From Marinibacterium anthonyi (GTDB taxonomy: Bacteria > Pseudomonadota > Alphaproteobacteria > Rhodobacterales > Rhodobacteraceae), in the NCBI GenBank assembly GCA_003217735.2, contig CP031585.1:3645501-3709500 (forward strand): a stretch of 64,000 nucleotides of DNA, read 5' to 3'. This document shows, piece by piece, positions 17,960 to 27,396 of this stretch. Each line of letters opens with the position of its first letter. Position 1 is the stretch's first letter. The position numbers and the translations under genes are program-made. The notes beneath the pieces were generated by a model. The model was not told the origin of the DNA and searched no databases. It was given only the letters and a program-made list of their open reading frames with translations.

Positions 17960-19432
17960 GTGCCCCAGCCGCAGATGCCCCCTGCCCATCCTTTCGACGA
18001 CGACAAGCTCAAGGAAGAATGCGGTATATTCGGTGTGCTTGGCGTCAAAGACGCCGCCAATTTCGTCGCCCTCGGCCTTCACGCCCTGCAACATCGCGGG
18101 CAGGAAGCGGGGGGAATCGTTACCCATGATCCGGTGCAGGGATTCAATTCCGCCCGGCGCTTTGGGTACGTGCGCGATTCCTTCACGTCCCAGGCAGTGA
18201 TGGAAACCCTGCCCGGCCCCATCGGAATCGGCCACGTCCGCTATTCCACCGCCGGGTCCAAGGGCAACACCCAGATCCGTGACGTTCAGCCCTTCTTCGG
18301 AGAATTCTCCATGGGCGGCGCCGCGATCGCGCACAACGGAAACATCACCAATGCCAATGCCTTGCGGCGCGAACTGATCGACCGAGGGTCGATCTTTCAG
18401 TCGTCGTCGGACAGCGAATGCATCATCCACCTGATGGCGCGGTCGCTGCAGAAAGGCATCCCCGAACGCATGGAAGACGCGCTGCGCCGCGTCGAAGGCG
18501 CGTTCTCGGTCGTGGCCATGACCCGGACCAAGCTGATCGGCGTGCGCGACCCGCGCGGCGTCAGGCCGCTGGTGCTGGGCCAGTTGGGCGACGGTTGGGT
18601 GCTGGCGTCTGAGACCTGCGCGCTGGACATCATCGGCGCCGAGTTCATCCGCGAGATCGAGCCGGGCGAGATGGTGGTGATCACCGAGGATGAAGGCGTC
18701 GAAAGCGCCTTTCCCTTCCGCCCGGCCAAGTCGCGGTTCTGCATCTTCGAACATGTCTACTTCTCGCGCCCCGATTCGATTCTGGGCGGACGGTCCGTAT
18801 ATGAGACGCGCGAAGCCATCGGCCGGGAGCTGGCCAAGGAAGCGCCCGTCGATGCCGACCTGGTCTGCCCGGTGCCTGACAGCGGCACACCGGCGGCCGT
18901 GGGTTTTGCCGCGGAAAGCGGAATTCCCTTTGGCCTCGGCATCGTGCGCAACCAGTACATGGGCCGCACCTTCATCGAACCATCCGAACAGATCCGCAAC
19001 ATGGGCGTCCGGCTGAAGCTGAACGTGAACCGGGCGCTGATCCGCGACAAGCGGGTCATCCTGGTCGACGATTCCGTCGTGCGCGGGACCACCAGCCGAA
19101 AGATCAAGGAGATGATCCTGGATGCCGGCGCCAAGGAGGTCCATTTCCGCATCGCCTCTCCGCCGACGGCCTGGCCCTGCTTCTACGGCGTCGACACGCC
19201 CCAGCGCGAAAAGCTGCTGGCCGCGACCATGAGCGAGGACGAGATGCGCGACCACCTGCAGGTGGACAGCCTCAAGTTCATCTCGCTCGACGGTCTTTAC
19301 CGCGCCGTGGGCGCCGGCGAAGGCCGCGACAACGCCGCGCCGCAATATTGTGATGCGTGTTTCTCGGGTGAATACCCGGTGGAACCCGCCGACATGATCG
19401 CCCAGGGCTTCAGGATGAAGGCGGCGGAGTGA
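17960..19432 (+). CDS. purF: amidophosphoribosyltransferase
   Basis: A 490-residue PurF that makes phosphoribosylamine from PRPP and glutamine, the first step of purine synthesis. The nucleophile is the cysteine in KEECGIFGV (residue 21 with this start), which is exposed by removal of a propeptide. The PRPP loop is VILVDDSVVRGTTS. QYCDACFSGEYP near the C-terminus holds the CxxC pair of the iron-sulfur type of PurF. I chose GTG 17960; ATG 17975 and GTG 17891 are in frame too. The stop overlaps the next gene as GTGA. Confidence 0.95.
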   Translation: MPQPQMPPAHPFDDDKLKEECGIFGVLGVKDAANFVALGLHALQHRGQEAGGIVTHDPVQGFNSARRFGYVRDSFTSQAVMETLPGPIGIGHVRYSTAGSKGNTQIRDVQPFFGEFSMGGAAIAHNGNITNANALRRELIDRGSIFQSSSDSECIIHLMARSLQKGIPERMEDALRRVEGAFSVVAMTRTKLIGVRDPRGVRPLVLGQLGDGWVLASETCALDIIGAEFIREIEPGEMVVITEDEGVESAFPFRPAKSRFCIFEHVYFSRPDSILGGRSVYETREAIGRELAKEAPVDADLVCPVPDSGTPAAVGFAAESGIPFGLGIVRNQYMGRTFIEPSEQIRNMGVRLKLNVNRALIRDKRVILVDDSVVRGTTSRKIKEMILDAGAKEVHFRIASPPTAWPCFYGVDTPQREKLLAATMSEDEMRDHLQVDSLKFISLDGLYRAVGAGEGRDNAAPQYCDACFSGEYPVEPADMIAQGFRMKAAE

Positions 19433-20022
19433 ACCTTCTCGACCTCGACGCCCGCTGGCGCCGTTTCAACGACCCGGACCGGACCTGCCCCTGCTGCGGG
19501 CGGTCCTTTTCCGGGGTCTTCGACATCGGCTTCGACCATCCCGACGCCTGGCCCTACGGCCCGGCGCTGGAAGGACCCGAATCGCAGGTCGGTCCAGAAT
19601 TGCAGGTCGGCCCCGAATTTCAGGTCGGTGACGACAAGCTGGGGTCGGACCTGTGCCGGCTGGGCGAGGAACGGTTCATCCGCTGCCTGCTTCCGCTGCC
19701 GATCCTGGGCAGCGACGAGGTCTTTCATTTCGGCACCTGGGCGCTGGTGGCGCCCGGTGATTTCTATACCTACCTCGACGCCGCTTTCGGCGAGGCCGAA
19801 TTCGACGGCTGCCCCGCCCTGCTGGCCAATGCCCTGCCGGGATTCGAGGACGAAGACGACGTGCCCTGCACCCTGGTGCCGGGCCCCGACAGCGAACGCC
19901 CGCGCCTTGTGGTCCAGGACGGTCCGCTGAAGGACGCGCAGGACGGCGGGATATCCTTCGACCAGCTGCTCGACCTGTATGCCGCATCGGGCCAGGACAT
20001 CAGGCCGCACCTGGCGCAATAG
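19429..20022 (+). CDS. DUF2199 domain-containing protein
   Basis: A 197-residue cytoplasmic protein of the DUF2199 family, function unknown. It opens with a CPCCG motif near residue 21 and has the family-like FGTWALVAPGDFYTYLDAAF. Between them, around residues 49-66, sits a short repeat (SQVGPE, LQVGPE, FQVG) encoded by 18-bp tandem units at about 19582-19630. The GTG start overlaps the purF stop, so translation is coupled. The cysteines could bind metal, which is inference. Confidence 0.75.
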   Translation: MNLLDLDARWRRFNDPDRTCPCCGRSFSGVFDIGFDHPDAWPYGPALEGPESQVGPELQVGPEFQVGDDKLGSDLCRLGEERFIRCLLPLPILGSDEVFHFGTWALVAPGDFYTYLDAAFGEAEFDGCPALLANALPGFEDEDDVPCTLVPGPDSERPRLVVQDGPLKDAQDGGISFDQLLDLYAASGQDIRPHLAQ

Positions 20023-20173
20023 GCCCCGGGCAGCATTCCGCCGCGGTGCAGCACCTTCCCGCCCATGTGCCGCGAGGTTCCCCATTCGGGTAGCTTTCGA
20101 CTCATCAGGCCCCCTGCTACGCCCGTCGCTCGATAGAAACCTCAGACCGCGGACAGCGCGGCGGGCGGAGTAG

Positions 20174-20440
20174 ATGACACAACAAAGTACGGGCGGTCCA
20201 ACCCCGCCCAAGGTGGCCGGACTGGCCACCCAGTCGGTCGACATGGCACGGCACCAACCGGTGGTGATCGGCGTGTTCGGCCCGGAAAACCGGATGAGCG
20301 CCATGGTCCTGATGCCCAACGGCAAGACCGAAGAGGTCGGCGTCGGGCAACGGATCCACGGCAAGCAGATCGTGAGCATCGACAAGGACGGCGTGATCCT
20401 GGCCCATAAAGGGCGCGCCGAACGGCTGCCGCTGCCCTGA
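20174..20440 (+). CDS. small hypothetical protein, PilP/GspC-like beta pattern
   Basis: An 88-residue protein. The second half alternates strands and glycines (VVIGVFGPENRMSAMVLMPN, VGQRIHGKQIVSIDKDGVIL), like the single beta-domain of PilP and GspC proteins, where GxxVxxI turns recur. No signal peptide is visible, and no pilus or secretion genes are near, so function is unassigned. GGAGTAG precedes the ATG. The 150-base gap upstream shows no clear promoter to me. Confidence 0.65.
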   Translation: MTQQSTGGPTPPKVAGLATQSVDMARHQPVVIGVFGPENRMSAMVLMPNGKTEEVGVGQRIHGKQIVSIDKDGVILAHKGRAERLPLP

Positions 20441-20493
20441 CGCCTTGACTGTCCACTTGACCTGAGCCGCGGCTTTGGCCACAGGAGGACGTC

Positions 20494-21144
20494 ATGACCC
20501 AGATTGCCCTCATCACCGGCGCCTCGCGCGGCCTGGGCGCCGCGCTTGCCCTGGCGCTTGCGCCGACCCATCACATCGTCGCCGTGGCCCGCACCACGGG
20601 CGGGCTCGAAGAGCTGGACGACCGCATCAAGGCGGCCGGCGGACAGGCGACGCTGGCGCCGATGGATGTCACCGTGGACGCGGCGATGGCCACGTTGTGC
20701 CGGGGCATCCATGATCGGTGGGGGCGCGTCGATGTCTGGGCGCATACGGCGGTGCATGCCGCGCCGCTGACCCCCGCGCCGATGATCGACCAAAAGGACT
20801 GGGACACGTCGCTGGCCGTCAATGTCGAAGCGACGCGGCGGCTGATCACCTACGTGGCGCCGCTGCTGCAGCCCGACGGTCGCGCGGTGTTCTTCGACGA
20901 CCCGCGCGCGGGCCAGAAGTTCTTTGGCGCCTATGGCGCGACCAAGGCGGCCCAGATCGCCATGGCGCGCAGTTGGGCCGCCGAAACGGTGCGCACAGGC
21001 CCCCGGGTCGAGGTGCTGACGCCGAACCCGATGGCCACCGCCCTGCGCGCGCGGTTTTTCCCCGGCGAAGATCGCGATGCGCTGGCCTCGCCTGCCGCGG
21101 AGGCGCGCAACCTTCTGACCGTGCTCGGGCTGGTCAGCGCCTGA
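20494..21144 (+). CDS. SDR-fold oxidoreductase, catalytic serine not evident
   Basis: A 216-residue short-chain dehydrogenase/reductase. TGASRGLG at residues 8-15 binds the cofactor and YGATK holds the catalytic Tyr and Lys. The usual serine about 13 residues before the tyrosine is replaced in FFDDPRAGQKFFGAYGATK, and the central NAG motif reads HTAV. It may be a divergent or inactive SDR. It is 40-60 residues shorter than most. CAGGAGGACGTC precedes the ATG. Confidence 0.75.
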   Translation: MTQIALITGASRGLGAALALALAPTHHIVAVARTTGGLEELDDRIKAAGGQATLAPMDVTVDAAMATLCRGIHDRWGRVDVWAHTAVHAAPLTPAPMIDQKDWDTSLAVNVEATRRLITYVAPLLQPDGRAVFFDDPRAGQKFFGAYGATKAAQIAMARSWAAETVRTGPRVEVLTPNPMATALRARFFPGEDRDALASPAAEARNLLTVLGLVSA

Positions 21145-21178
21145 ACCGCGTCCCCTTCAGGGCCGCGATGCCTTCGGC

Positions 21179-21202
21179 AGAGGTATTTTTGCCAAGAAGA
21201 AG
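21179..21202. repeat. second copy of the GGTATTTTTGC intergenic motif
   Basis: AGAGGTATTTTTGCCAAG matches the motif at 33-54 apart from one or two bases. Here it follows the SDR gene stop by about 35 bases and lacks the GC hairpin. Confidence 0.5.
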
Positions 21203-21233
21203 ACGGGGGTTTGCCCTGGCGGGGGCCAAGTGC

Positions 21234-21262
21234 TTGCTGCACCGGCGTGGCTCGCCTAAGGA
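21234..21262 (+). promoter_or_regulatory. candidate promoter of surE-pcm-nlpD
   Basis: TTGCTG at 21234-21239 and TAAGGA at 21257-21262 with a 17-bp spacer, 28 bases before the surE ATG. Consensus reading only. Confidence 0.4.
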
Positions 21263-21289
21263 CGTAGGAAAGACGACGGGGCAAACCAC

Positions 21290-22072
21290 ATGCGCATTCT
21301 CATTACCAACGACGACGGCATCAACGCTCCGGGTCTGAAGGTGCTGCATGCCATCGCCGAAGAGGTCGCGGGCCCGGGCGGCGAGGTCTGGACCGTGGCG
21401 CCGGCGTTCGAACAATCGGGCGTGGGCCATTGCATCAGCTACACCCACCCGATGATGGTGTCGAAACTGGGCGACCGGCTGTACGCGGCCGAAGGCAGCC
21501 CGGCCGATTGCGTGCTGACCGCGCTGCATGACGTGATGAAGGACCAAGGGCCCGACCTGATCCTGTCGGGCGTCAACCGGGGCAACAATTCGGCCGAGAA
21601 CGCGCTGTATTCCGGCACCCTTGGCGGGGCGATGGAGGGCGCGCTGCAGGGCATCCCGTCGATGGCGCTGTCGCAATATTACGGGCCGGGCAACCGGCAC
21701 CTGGACAACCCGTTCGAGGCGGCGCTGGTTCATGGCGCGGGCCTGGTGCGCAGGATCCTGGACGCCTCGCCCGTCGATGGCGGCGATTACCGGCTGTTCT
21801 ACAACATCAACTTCCCGCCCCATGCCGCCGACGACGTCGCCGGCACCCGGGTGTCGCGCCAGGGCGCGCGGACCGGCCTCGGGTTTCATACCGAACCGCT
21901 GATCTCGCCCTCCGGGCGCCGGTTCCTGTGGATCCGCGGCGCCAACCAGGACCAGCCGACCGCGCCCGGCACCGATGCCGCCGTCAACCTCGAAGGGTAT
22001 ATCTCGGTCACGCCGATGCGCGCCGACCTGACCGCCCACGAGGTGCTGGACACCCTGAAAGCCATCGAATGA
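21290..22072 (+). CDS. surE: 5'/3'-nucleotidase SurE
   Basis: A 260-residue metal-dependent nucleoside monophosphate phosphatase. The catalytic DD pair is D8-D9 in [31 protein letters not shown] contains the conserved metal and phosphate-binding asparagines and serines. The stop overlaps the pcm start. The surE-pcm-nlpD order is a classic stress-survival arrangement in Proteobacteria. Confidence 0.96.
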   Translation: MRILITNDDGINAPGLKVLHAIAEEVAGPGGEVWTVAPAFEQSGVGHCISYTHPMMVSKLGDRLYAAEGSPADCVLTALHDVMKDQGPDLILSGVNRGNNSAENALYSGTLGGAMEGALQGIPSMALSQYYGPGNRHLDNPFEAALVHGAGLVRRILDASPVDGGDYRLFYNINFPPHAADDVAGTRVSRQGARTGLGFHTEPLISPSGRRFLWIRGANQDQPTAPGTDAAVNLEGYISVTPMRADLTAHEVLDTLKAIE

Positions 22073-22713
22073 GCGCTGACGCGGAAACCAAGATGCGGTT
22101 CCTTTATACTTTACGCTCCAAGGGCGTGACCGACCCCCGCGTCCTGAACGCGATGGAAGGCATCGACCGGGGCATCTTCGTCAAGGGCCTGTTCGCCGAA
22201 CGCGCCTACGAGGACATGCCGCTGCCGATTTCCTGCGGGCAGACGATCTCGCAGCCCTCGGTCGTCGGGCTGATGACCCAGGCGCTGGAAGTGTCGCCCC
22301 GCGACAAGGTTCTGGAGGTCGGCTGTGGATCCGGCTACCAGGCCGCGATCCTGTCGCGGCTGGCGCGCCGGGTCTACACGATCGACCGTCACCGCCGGCT
22401 GGTGGCCGAGGCGCGCGCGACCTTCGAGGCGCTGGACCTGGTCAACATCACCGCCTTCACCGCCGACGGCAGTCGCGGACTGGAAGAACAAGCCCCGTTC
22501 GATCGCATTCTTGTCACCGCCGCGGCCGAGGATCCGCCTGGCCCTCTCTTGGCGCAGCTGCGAATTGGCGGTATCATGGTCTTGCCGGTAGGCCAGTCGG
22601 ACGCGGTTCAGACGTTGATCCGGGTGCGTCGGCTGGAAAGTGGGTTCGACTACGAGGAATTGAGGCCGGTTCGCTTCGTGCCGCTGCTCGAAGGGCTCGG
22701 CAAAGAGACCTGA
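22069..22713 (+). CDS. pcm: protein-L-isoaspartate O-methyltransferase
   Basis: A 214-residue SAM-dependent methyltransferase that repairs isoaspartyl residues in damaged proteins. [19 protein letters not shown] is the PCMT-specific segment and [12 protein letters not shown] is SAM motif I. The ATG at 22069 overlaps the surE stop as ATGA; the longer open frame is an artefact. Length and motifs are complete. Confidence 0.95.
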   Translation: MSADAETKMRFLYTLRSKGVTDPRVLNAMEGIDRGIFVKGLFAERAYEDMPLPISCGQTISQPSVVGLMTQALEVSPRDKVLEVGCGSGYQAAILSRLARRVYTIDRHRRLVAEARATFEALDLVNITAFTADGSRGLEEQAPFDRILVTAAAEDPPGPLLAQLRIGGIMVLPVGQSDAVQTLIRVRRLESGFDYEELRPVRFVPLLEGLGKET

Positions 22714-22770
22714 CAGGACGAAATGATTGCCAAGCTCCCGGTCACAGGGGGCCAGCATGAGGAAATCGAG

Positions 22771-23937
22771 ATGCCCCAAGCCCCCCACTTCCCCCGCCTG
22801 ATCCTGCCCGCCGTCTGCAGTGCGCTGGCGCTTTTGTCAGGATGTAGTGAACCTCTTGACATGGACCTGCGCGGCAATCTTGGCGCCTTTTCCACGGCCG
22901 AGGCGGCGCAGACCGCCAGCACCACCAAGCGCCCGCAGCCCGATGCGCGCGGGGTGATCACCTATCCGAACTACCAGGTCGTGGTGTCGAAGAAGGGCGA
23001 AACGGTGTCCGAAATCGCCGGGCGTCTGGGCTTTACCGCCGACGAGCTGGCCAAGTTTAACGGGATCGACCCCACCGTGCCCCTGCGCGCGGGCGAGGTC
23101 ATCGCCCTGCCCCGGCCGCTGCCCTCGGTGCCCGACAGCGTGGCATCGGCAAGCCCCGGTTCGGTCGATATCGAGGCGCTGGCCAATTCCGCCATCGACG
23201 CCTCGGCGGAAACACCACGGGTCGAGACCCAGACATTGCCGCCCGCCGGGCCCGAGCCGATCCGCCACAAGGTGGAACGCGGCGAGACCGCTTATACGAT
23301 CGCGCGGCTTTACAACGTGTCGGTGCAATCGCTGGCGGAATGGAACGGGCTCGACGCCGAATTCGAGGTGCGCGAAGGCCAGTACCTGCTGATCCCCGTG
23401 GCCCGCAGCGCGCCGCCCTCGGGCGCGGCCGTGGCCGCCGCCCAGACCGACGTGACGGAACCCGGTGTCGGATCGCCCACGCCGATCCCGCCAAGCGCGA
23501 GCGAGCCGCTGCCCGCAAACGACACGACCGCCACAGCGATCGAAACCCCGAACGTCAAGGCCGAGCCGCAGACGCTGCCGACGCCGCAGGGCGCAATGTC
23601 CTACCCGGTGCAGGGCAAGATCATCCGCGCCTACGCGAAGGGCAAGAACGAAGGCATCGATATCGCGGGATCGCCCGGCGAAGCCGTGTCGGCCGCTGAA
23701 TCCGGCACCGTCGCCGCGATCACCCAGGACCAGGACCAGGTGCCGATCCTTGTGCTGCGCCACAGCGATGGCCTGCTGACAGTATATGCCAACGTTGCTG
23801 ACATCTCGGTTGCCAAGGGCCAATCGGTGAAACGCGGGCAGAAAATCGCCCGGCTGCGGTCCGGCGACGAGGCCTATGTGCACTTCGAAGTGCGCGACGG
23901 CTTCGACAGCGTCGATCCCTCGACCTATCTCAACTGA
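22771..23937 (+). CDS. nlpD: NlpD-like LysM/LytM lipoprotein
   Basis: A 388-residue lipoprotein with lipobox LLSGC and lipidated C25. Two LysM domains follow: one at about residues 70-117 (KGETVSEIAGRLGFTADELA) and one at about 170-217 (RGETAYTIARLYNVSVQSLA). A C-terminal LytM/M23 domain begins near GKIIRAYAKGKNEGIDIAG. The zinc ligands of active M23 enzymes are missing: HxGxD reads NEGID, and HxH reads YVH. This matches the non-catalytic amidase activators NlpD and EnvC. I chose ATG 22771 for its AGGAAAT site and proper signal peptide; ATG 22723 is in frame. Confidence 0.88.
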   Translation: MPQAPHFPRLILPAVCSALALLSGCSEPLDMDLRGNLGAFSTAEAAQTASTTKRPQPDARGVITYPNYQVVVSKKGETVSEIAGRLGFTADELAKFNGIDPTVPLRAGEVIALPRPLPSVPDSVASASPGSVDIEALANSAIDASAETPRVETQTLPPAGPEPIRHKVERGETAYTIARLYNVSVQSLAEWNGLDAEFEVREGQYLLIPVARSAPPSGAAVAAAQTDVTEPGVGSPTPIPPSASEPLPANDTTATAIETPNVKAEPQTLPTPQGAMSYPVQGKIIRAYAKGKNEGIDIAGSPGEAVSAAESGTVAAITQDQDQVPILVLRHSDGLLTVYANVADISVAKGQSVKRGQKIARLRSGDEAYVHFEVRDGFDSVDPSTYLN

Positions 23938-23989
23938 CACGCTCCTGACAGACTATCTGGCACGGGTGGCCGGTGGCTTGCGGGGTGGC

Positions 23990-24859
23990 TTACAACGCCA
24001 CCCCGTGCCGACCCGCAAGATCGGTGAAGAACTGCCAGGCCACCCGGCCCGACCGTCCACCGCGCGTGGCCTGCCATTCGATGGCCTCGGCCCGCAGGAC
24101 CTCGGGATCGACATCGACGCCATGCGCCGCGCAATAGCCGTCGATCATCGCCAGGTATTCGTCCTGGGTGCAGGGATGGAACCCCAGCCACAGGCCGAAC
24201 CGATCTGACAGGGACACCTTTTCCTCGACCGCCTCGCTGGGACTGATCGCCGAAGACCGTTCGTTTTCGATCATGTCCCGGGGCATCAGGTGACGCCGGT
24301 TCGACGTGGCGTAGAAGACCACGTTGTCGGGCCGACCTTCGATACCGCCATCCAGCACCGCCTTCAGCGACTTGTAATGCTGGTCGTCGTTGGAAAACGA
24401 CAGGTCGTCGCAAAACAGGATGAACCGATGGTAAGAGCTGCGCAGATGTTTCAGCAGTCGGCCGACGCTGGGCAGGTCTTCGCGCAACAATTCCACCAGC
24501 TTGAGGTTCGGGAAATCGACATTGATGGCGCCATGCGCCGCCTTGACCAGGCTCGACTTCCCCATCCCGCGCGATCCCCAGAGCAACGCGTTGTTTGCGG
24601 GCAGCCCCCTGGCGAAGCGCCGGGTGTTGTCCATCAGCGTGTCGCGGGACCGGTCGACCCCCACCAGAAGCGAGATATCGACCCGGTTGACCGTCTTCAC
24701 CGGCGTCAGCCGCTCGGGCCCAACGTGCCAGACGAAGGCGGGCGCGGCGTCGAAATCCGGTGTGGCCAGCGGCGCCGGAGAAAGTCTCTCCAGCGCCGCG
24801 GCGATGCGGTCAAGGGCGTCCGTGCCGGCAAGAGGCAAGGTCTGGTCACCGTCGGCCAT
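23990..24859 (-). CDS. DUF815 P-loop ATPase
   Basis: A 289-residue AAA-type ATPase of the DUF815 family. LLWGSRGMGKSSLVKA is Walker A, FCDDLSFSNDD is Walker B, and YATSNRRHLMPRDM is the sensor-1 segment characteristic of the family. Its role is not established. The ATG overlaps the tatC stop by one base (TGATG), tying it to the tat operon. The upstream GTG at 24862 is an alternative. Confidence 0.85.
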   Translation of the reverse strand: MADGDQTLPLAGTDALDRIAAALERLSPAPLATPDFDAAPAFVWHVGPERLTPVKTVNRVDISLLVGVDRSRDTLMDNTRRFARGLPANNALLWGSRGMGKSSLVKAAHGAINVDFPNLKLVELLREDLPSVGRLLKHLRSSYHRFILFCDDLSFSNDDQHYKSLKAVLDGGIEGRPDNVVFYATSNRRHLMPRDMIENERSSAISPSEAVEEKVSLSDRFGLWLGFHPCTQDEYLAMIDGYCAAHGVDVDPEVLRAEAIEWQATRGGRSGRVAWQFFTDLAGRHGVAL

Positions 24860-25785
24860 CACTTGTCCTCCTTGTCTTCGAACTCGGCGGCCATCGGGTC
24901 TTCGTCGTCATCGTCGAAATACCCGTCTGCGCGCAGATTGGCATCCCGCGTCTTTTCGACCCGTTTCACCAGGAAGATCGAGATCTCGTAAAGCCCGTAG
25001 ACCACCACGAACAGGATCGCCTGGGTGATCACGTCGGGCGGTGTCACCAGCGCGGCCAGCACCAGGATGGCAACAACGGCGTACTTCCTGACATTGCCCA
25101 GACCCTCGGCACTGACCAGACCGGCCTTGCCCATGAGTGTCAGGAGCACTGGCAGTTGGAAACAGATCCCGAAGGCGACGATCAGCTTCAGCGTGATGTC
25201 CAGGGTCTCGTTGACCTTGCCGTTGAAGACGATCTCGATTCCGTGCTTGGGCGCCACGGGGTTCTGCGTGACCTCGACCACCCCGTCGGCGACCGTCGCC
25301 ACCAGGTTCGACACCAGCGAAGACGCATCCGCGAAGCCCAGGAAGAATTGCATCGCAAGCGGCGTCACGACGTAATGGGCAAATGCCGCGCCCAGCAGGA
25401 ACAGCCCCGGCGATGCGATCAGGAACGGCAGAAACGCATTCTTTTCAGACCGGTACAGCCCTGGCGCCACGAAACGCCACATCTGGTAAGCGATCACCGG
25501 AAAAGACAGCCCCAGCCCGAACACCATCGAAATCCGCACCAGGGTAAAGAAATACTCCTGCGGCGCGGTGTACTGCATCACCGGGTTCGGATCCCCCAGC
25601 GCGCGCATGGTCTTCTCGATCGGAATCAGCAGAAAGTCGAGGATCGCCCCCCCGACCGTGAAACACGCCACCATGGCGACCATGAAAGCGACAACGGACC
25701 AGATCAGCCGTTGTCGCAATTCCGCCAGGTGCTCGATCAGCGGCGCGGCGCTGTCTTCGATGTCGTCGTCTTGGGTGCTGCTCAT
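24859..25785 (-). CDS. tatC: Sec-independent translocase TatC
   Basis: A 308-residue TatC with six membrane segments, the receptor for twin-arginine signal peptides. [15 protein letters not shown] is the conserved N-terminal TatC motif with the functional glutamate, and [23 protein letters not shown] follows. An insertion around residues 145-200 and an acidic C-terminal tail lengthen it beyond the E. coli protein. It overlaps tatB and the DUF815 gene. Confidence 0.96.
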   Translation of the reverse strand: MSSTQDDDIEDSAAPLIEHLAELRQRLIWSVVAFMVAMVACFTVGGAILDFLLIPIEKTMRALGDPNPVMQYTAPQEYFFTLVRISMVFGLGLSFPVIAYQMWRFVAPGLYRSEKNAFLPFLIASPGLFLLGAAFAHYVVTPLAMQFFLGFADASSLVSNLVATVADGVVEVTQNPVAPKHGIEIVFNGKVNETLDITLKLIVAFGICFQLPVLLTLMGKAGLVSAEGLGNVRKYAVVAILVLAALVTPPDVITQAILFVVVYGLYEISIFLVKRVEKTRDANLRADGYFDDDDEDPMAAEFEDKEDK

Positions 25786-26270
25786 GTCTCGGTCTTCTCG
25801 TCCGTCGCATCCGTCGTTGCGGTCGTTGCCGCCAACGCGGCCTCGGCCTCTTCCGCCTTGGCCAGTGCCGCGGCCGCTTCCCTGGCCTTGCGGTCGGCCG
25901 CGGCCCGGGCGGTCTGCGCCTGGATCTTCTTGGCCTGTTCGGACCGTTCAGCTGCCAGCTTTGCGGTCGCCGAATCGGCCTTGTACTTCTTGGAATCCAT
26001 CGAAGACGTCAGATCCCGCGCCGCATCCTTGACGCCGTCCATGGCAGCGCTCAGCGGGTTCGCCGCCGCGTTCAGCCCCTTGGTCACGTCCCGCAGTCCC
26101 GTTTCGTCGGCTGCATCGTTCATCGCGCGGCTGAATTCCCGCGCCATGGCGCGCGCCTTGCCGACAAAGCGGCCGACGTTGCGGAACAGCACCGGCAAGT
26201 CCTTCGGCCCGACCACGATCAGGGCGACGATGCCGACGACCAGAAGCTCGCTCCAGCCCAGATCGAACAT
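25782..26270 (-). CDS. tatB: Sec-independent translocase TatB
   Basis: A 162-residue TatB: a single N-terminal membrane helix ([20 protein letters not shown]), the PKDLP hinge, then an amphipathic helix and a long Ala/Lys/Glu-rich coiled tail. TatB mediates between TatC-bound substrate and TatA. It overlaps tatC (ATGA) and lies 6 bases after tatA. Confidence 0.95.
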   Translation of the reverse strand: MFDLGWSELLVVGIVALIVVGPKDLPVLFRNVGRFVGKARAMAREFSRAMNDAADETGLRDVTKGLNAAANPLSAAMDGVKDAARDLTSSMDSKKYKADSATAKLAAERSEQAKKIQAQTARAAADRKAREAAAALAKAEEAEAALAATTATTDATDEKTET

Positions 26271-26276
26271 GGAGGA

Positions 26277-26507
26277 TTACGCCTTCGTCTTGTCGGTCTC
26301 GGGCTCAAGCTCGGGCGTCACGTCCTTGGCGGTTTCGCCCGACTGATCTTCCTCAAGTTCCTTGGCGCCGTCGTTCATGCCCTTCTTGAACGAGGTGATT
26401 CCCTTGCCGACCTCGCCCATGATCGAGCTGATCTTGCCGCGACCGAAAAGCACCAGGACCACGACTGCGATCAGAAGAAGGCCGGGAAGGCCGATATTGT
26501 TGAGCAT
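26277..26507 (-). CDS. tatA: Sec-independent translocase TatA
   Basis: A 76-residue TatA that forms the translocation pore. The membrane helix [21 protein letters not shown] contains the FGRGKIS hinge, followed by an amphipathic helix ([13 protein letters not shown]) and an acidic tail. ATG 26507 has a clear AAGGAG site; the open frame upstream of it is not used. It is the first gene of tatABC plus DUF815. Confidence 0.95.
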   Translation of the reverse strand: MLNNIGLPGLLLIAVVVLVLFGRGKISSIMGEVGKGITSFKKGMNDGAKELEEDQSGETAKDVTPELEPETDKTKA

Positions 26508-26657
26508 CTGAAAACTCCTTTGCCCGCGCGGGACACCCCGCACCACGTCATTTCGGCATCCTTGTTAGAACCGCGTCCGCGCGCTGAAAAGCGCCCGCGT
26601 CCCGATCCGCAGGGTCCGGGCACCGGATTCAAGGCAGGAAAATCATGCACTGCGGCC

Positions 26658-26679
26658 TCCTGACAGGTTTTTGTCAGGA
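26658..26679. promoter_or_regulatory. palindromic operator candidate upstream of the WYL regulator
   Basis: TCCTGACA at 26658-26665 and TGTCAGGA at 26672-26679 are a perfect 8-bp inverted repeat around GGTTTT. It lies 42 bases before the regulator ATG, in the shared region with tatA, and fits an autoregulatory site for a dimeric HTH protein. Confidence 0.55.
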
Positions 26680-26721
26680 CTTTTCCGCGATAGACTGGTC
26701 TTCGACCAAGGAGAGCCCCGA

Positions 26722-27390
26722 ATGCGCCGCAGCGACCGCCTGCTTGACCTGATGACCCGCCTGCGCGACGGCGCCGTGCACCGCGCCGAAGACCTGGCGC
26801 GCGACTTCGACGTATCCGTTCGCACAATCTATCGCGACATGGACACGCTGATCGCCTCCGGCGTGCCGGTGGAGGGCGCGCGGGGCTCGGGTTACCGGGC
26901 GCTTGATGCGCTGACCCTGCCGCCGCTGACGCTGACCCCGGCCGAGGTCGAGGCGCTGCAACTGGGCCTGGCCATCGTCGCCGAAGCCCCCGATCCGGAC
27001 CTGAAGGCCGCCGCCCTGTCCTTGACCGACAAGGTCGATGCCGCGCTGCCGGCCGAAGCGCCCGATCTCATGGGCTCGGCCCTGGCCGTCTATCCCTTCT
27101 CGGACGCGGCGCGCGGCTTTTCCCACATGTCCACGATCCGCGCCGCCATCCGGGGTCGCCAGAAACTGCGGCTCAGCTATCGCCGGCCGGATGGGCTCTG
27201 GAGCTTTCGCACCATCAGGCCACTGCAGATCACCCATTTCGGGCGCATCTGGACGCTGACGGCATGGTGCGAATTACGCAATGATTTCAGGGAATTCCGC
27301 GTCGATCTTATCGAAAGCGCGGATATCCTGCCGGAATTCTTCGTGGATGAACCGGGCATGAGCCTGGCCGATTACAAGGCCGCCGGCTGA
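26722..27390 (+). CDS. YafY-type HTH/WYL transcriptional regulator
   Basis: A 222-residue regulator with an N-terminal winged HTH (residues 1-60, DLARDFDVSVRTIYRDMDTL) of the HTH_11/DeoR type and a C-terminal WYL domain (LRLSYRRPDGLWSFRTIRPL, then WTLTAWCELRNDFREFRVD). WYL domains sense ligands or nucleic acids. ATG 26722 has AAGGAGAG. A perfect palindrome upstream is the likely operator. Targets and ligand are unknown. Confidence 0.87.
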   Translation: MRRSDRLLDLMTRLRDGAVHRAEDLARDFDVSVRTIYRDMDTLIASGVPVEGARGSGYRALDALTLPPLTLTPAEVEALQLGLAIVAEAPDPDLKAAALSLTDKVDAALPAEAPDLMGSALAVYPFSDAARGFSHMSTIRAAIRGRQKLRLSYRRPDGLWSFRTIRPLQITHFGRIWTLTAWCELRNDFREFRVDLIESADILPEFFVDEPGMSLADYKAAG

Positions 27391-27396
27391 CCCGGG

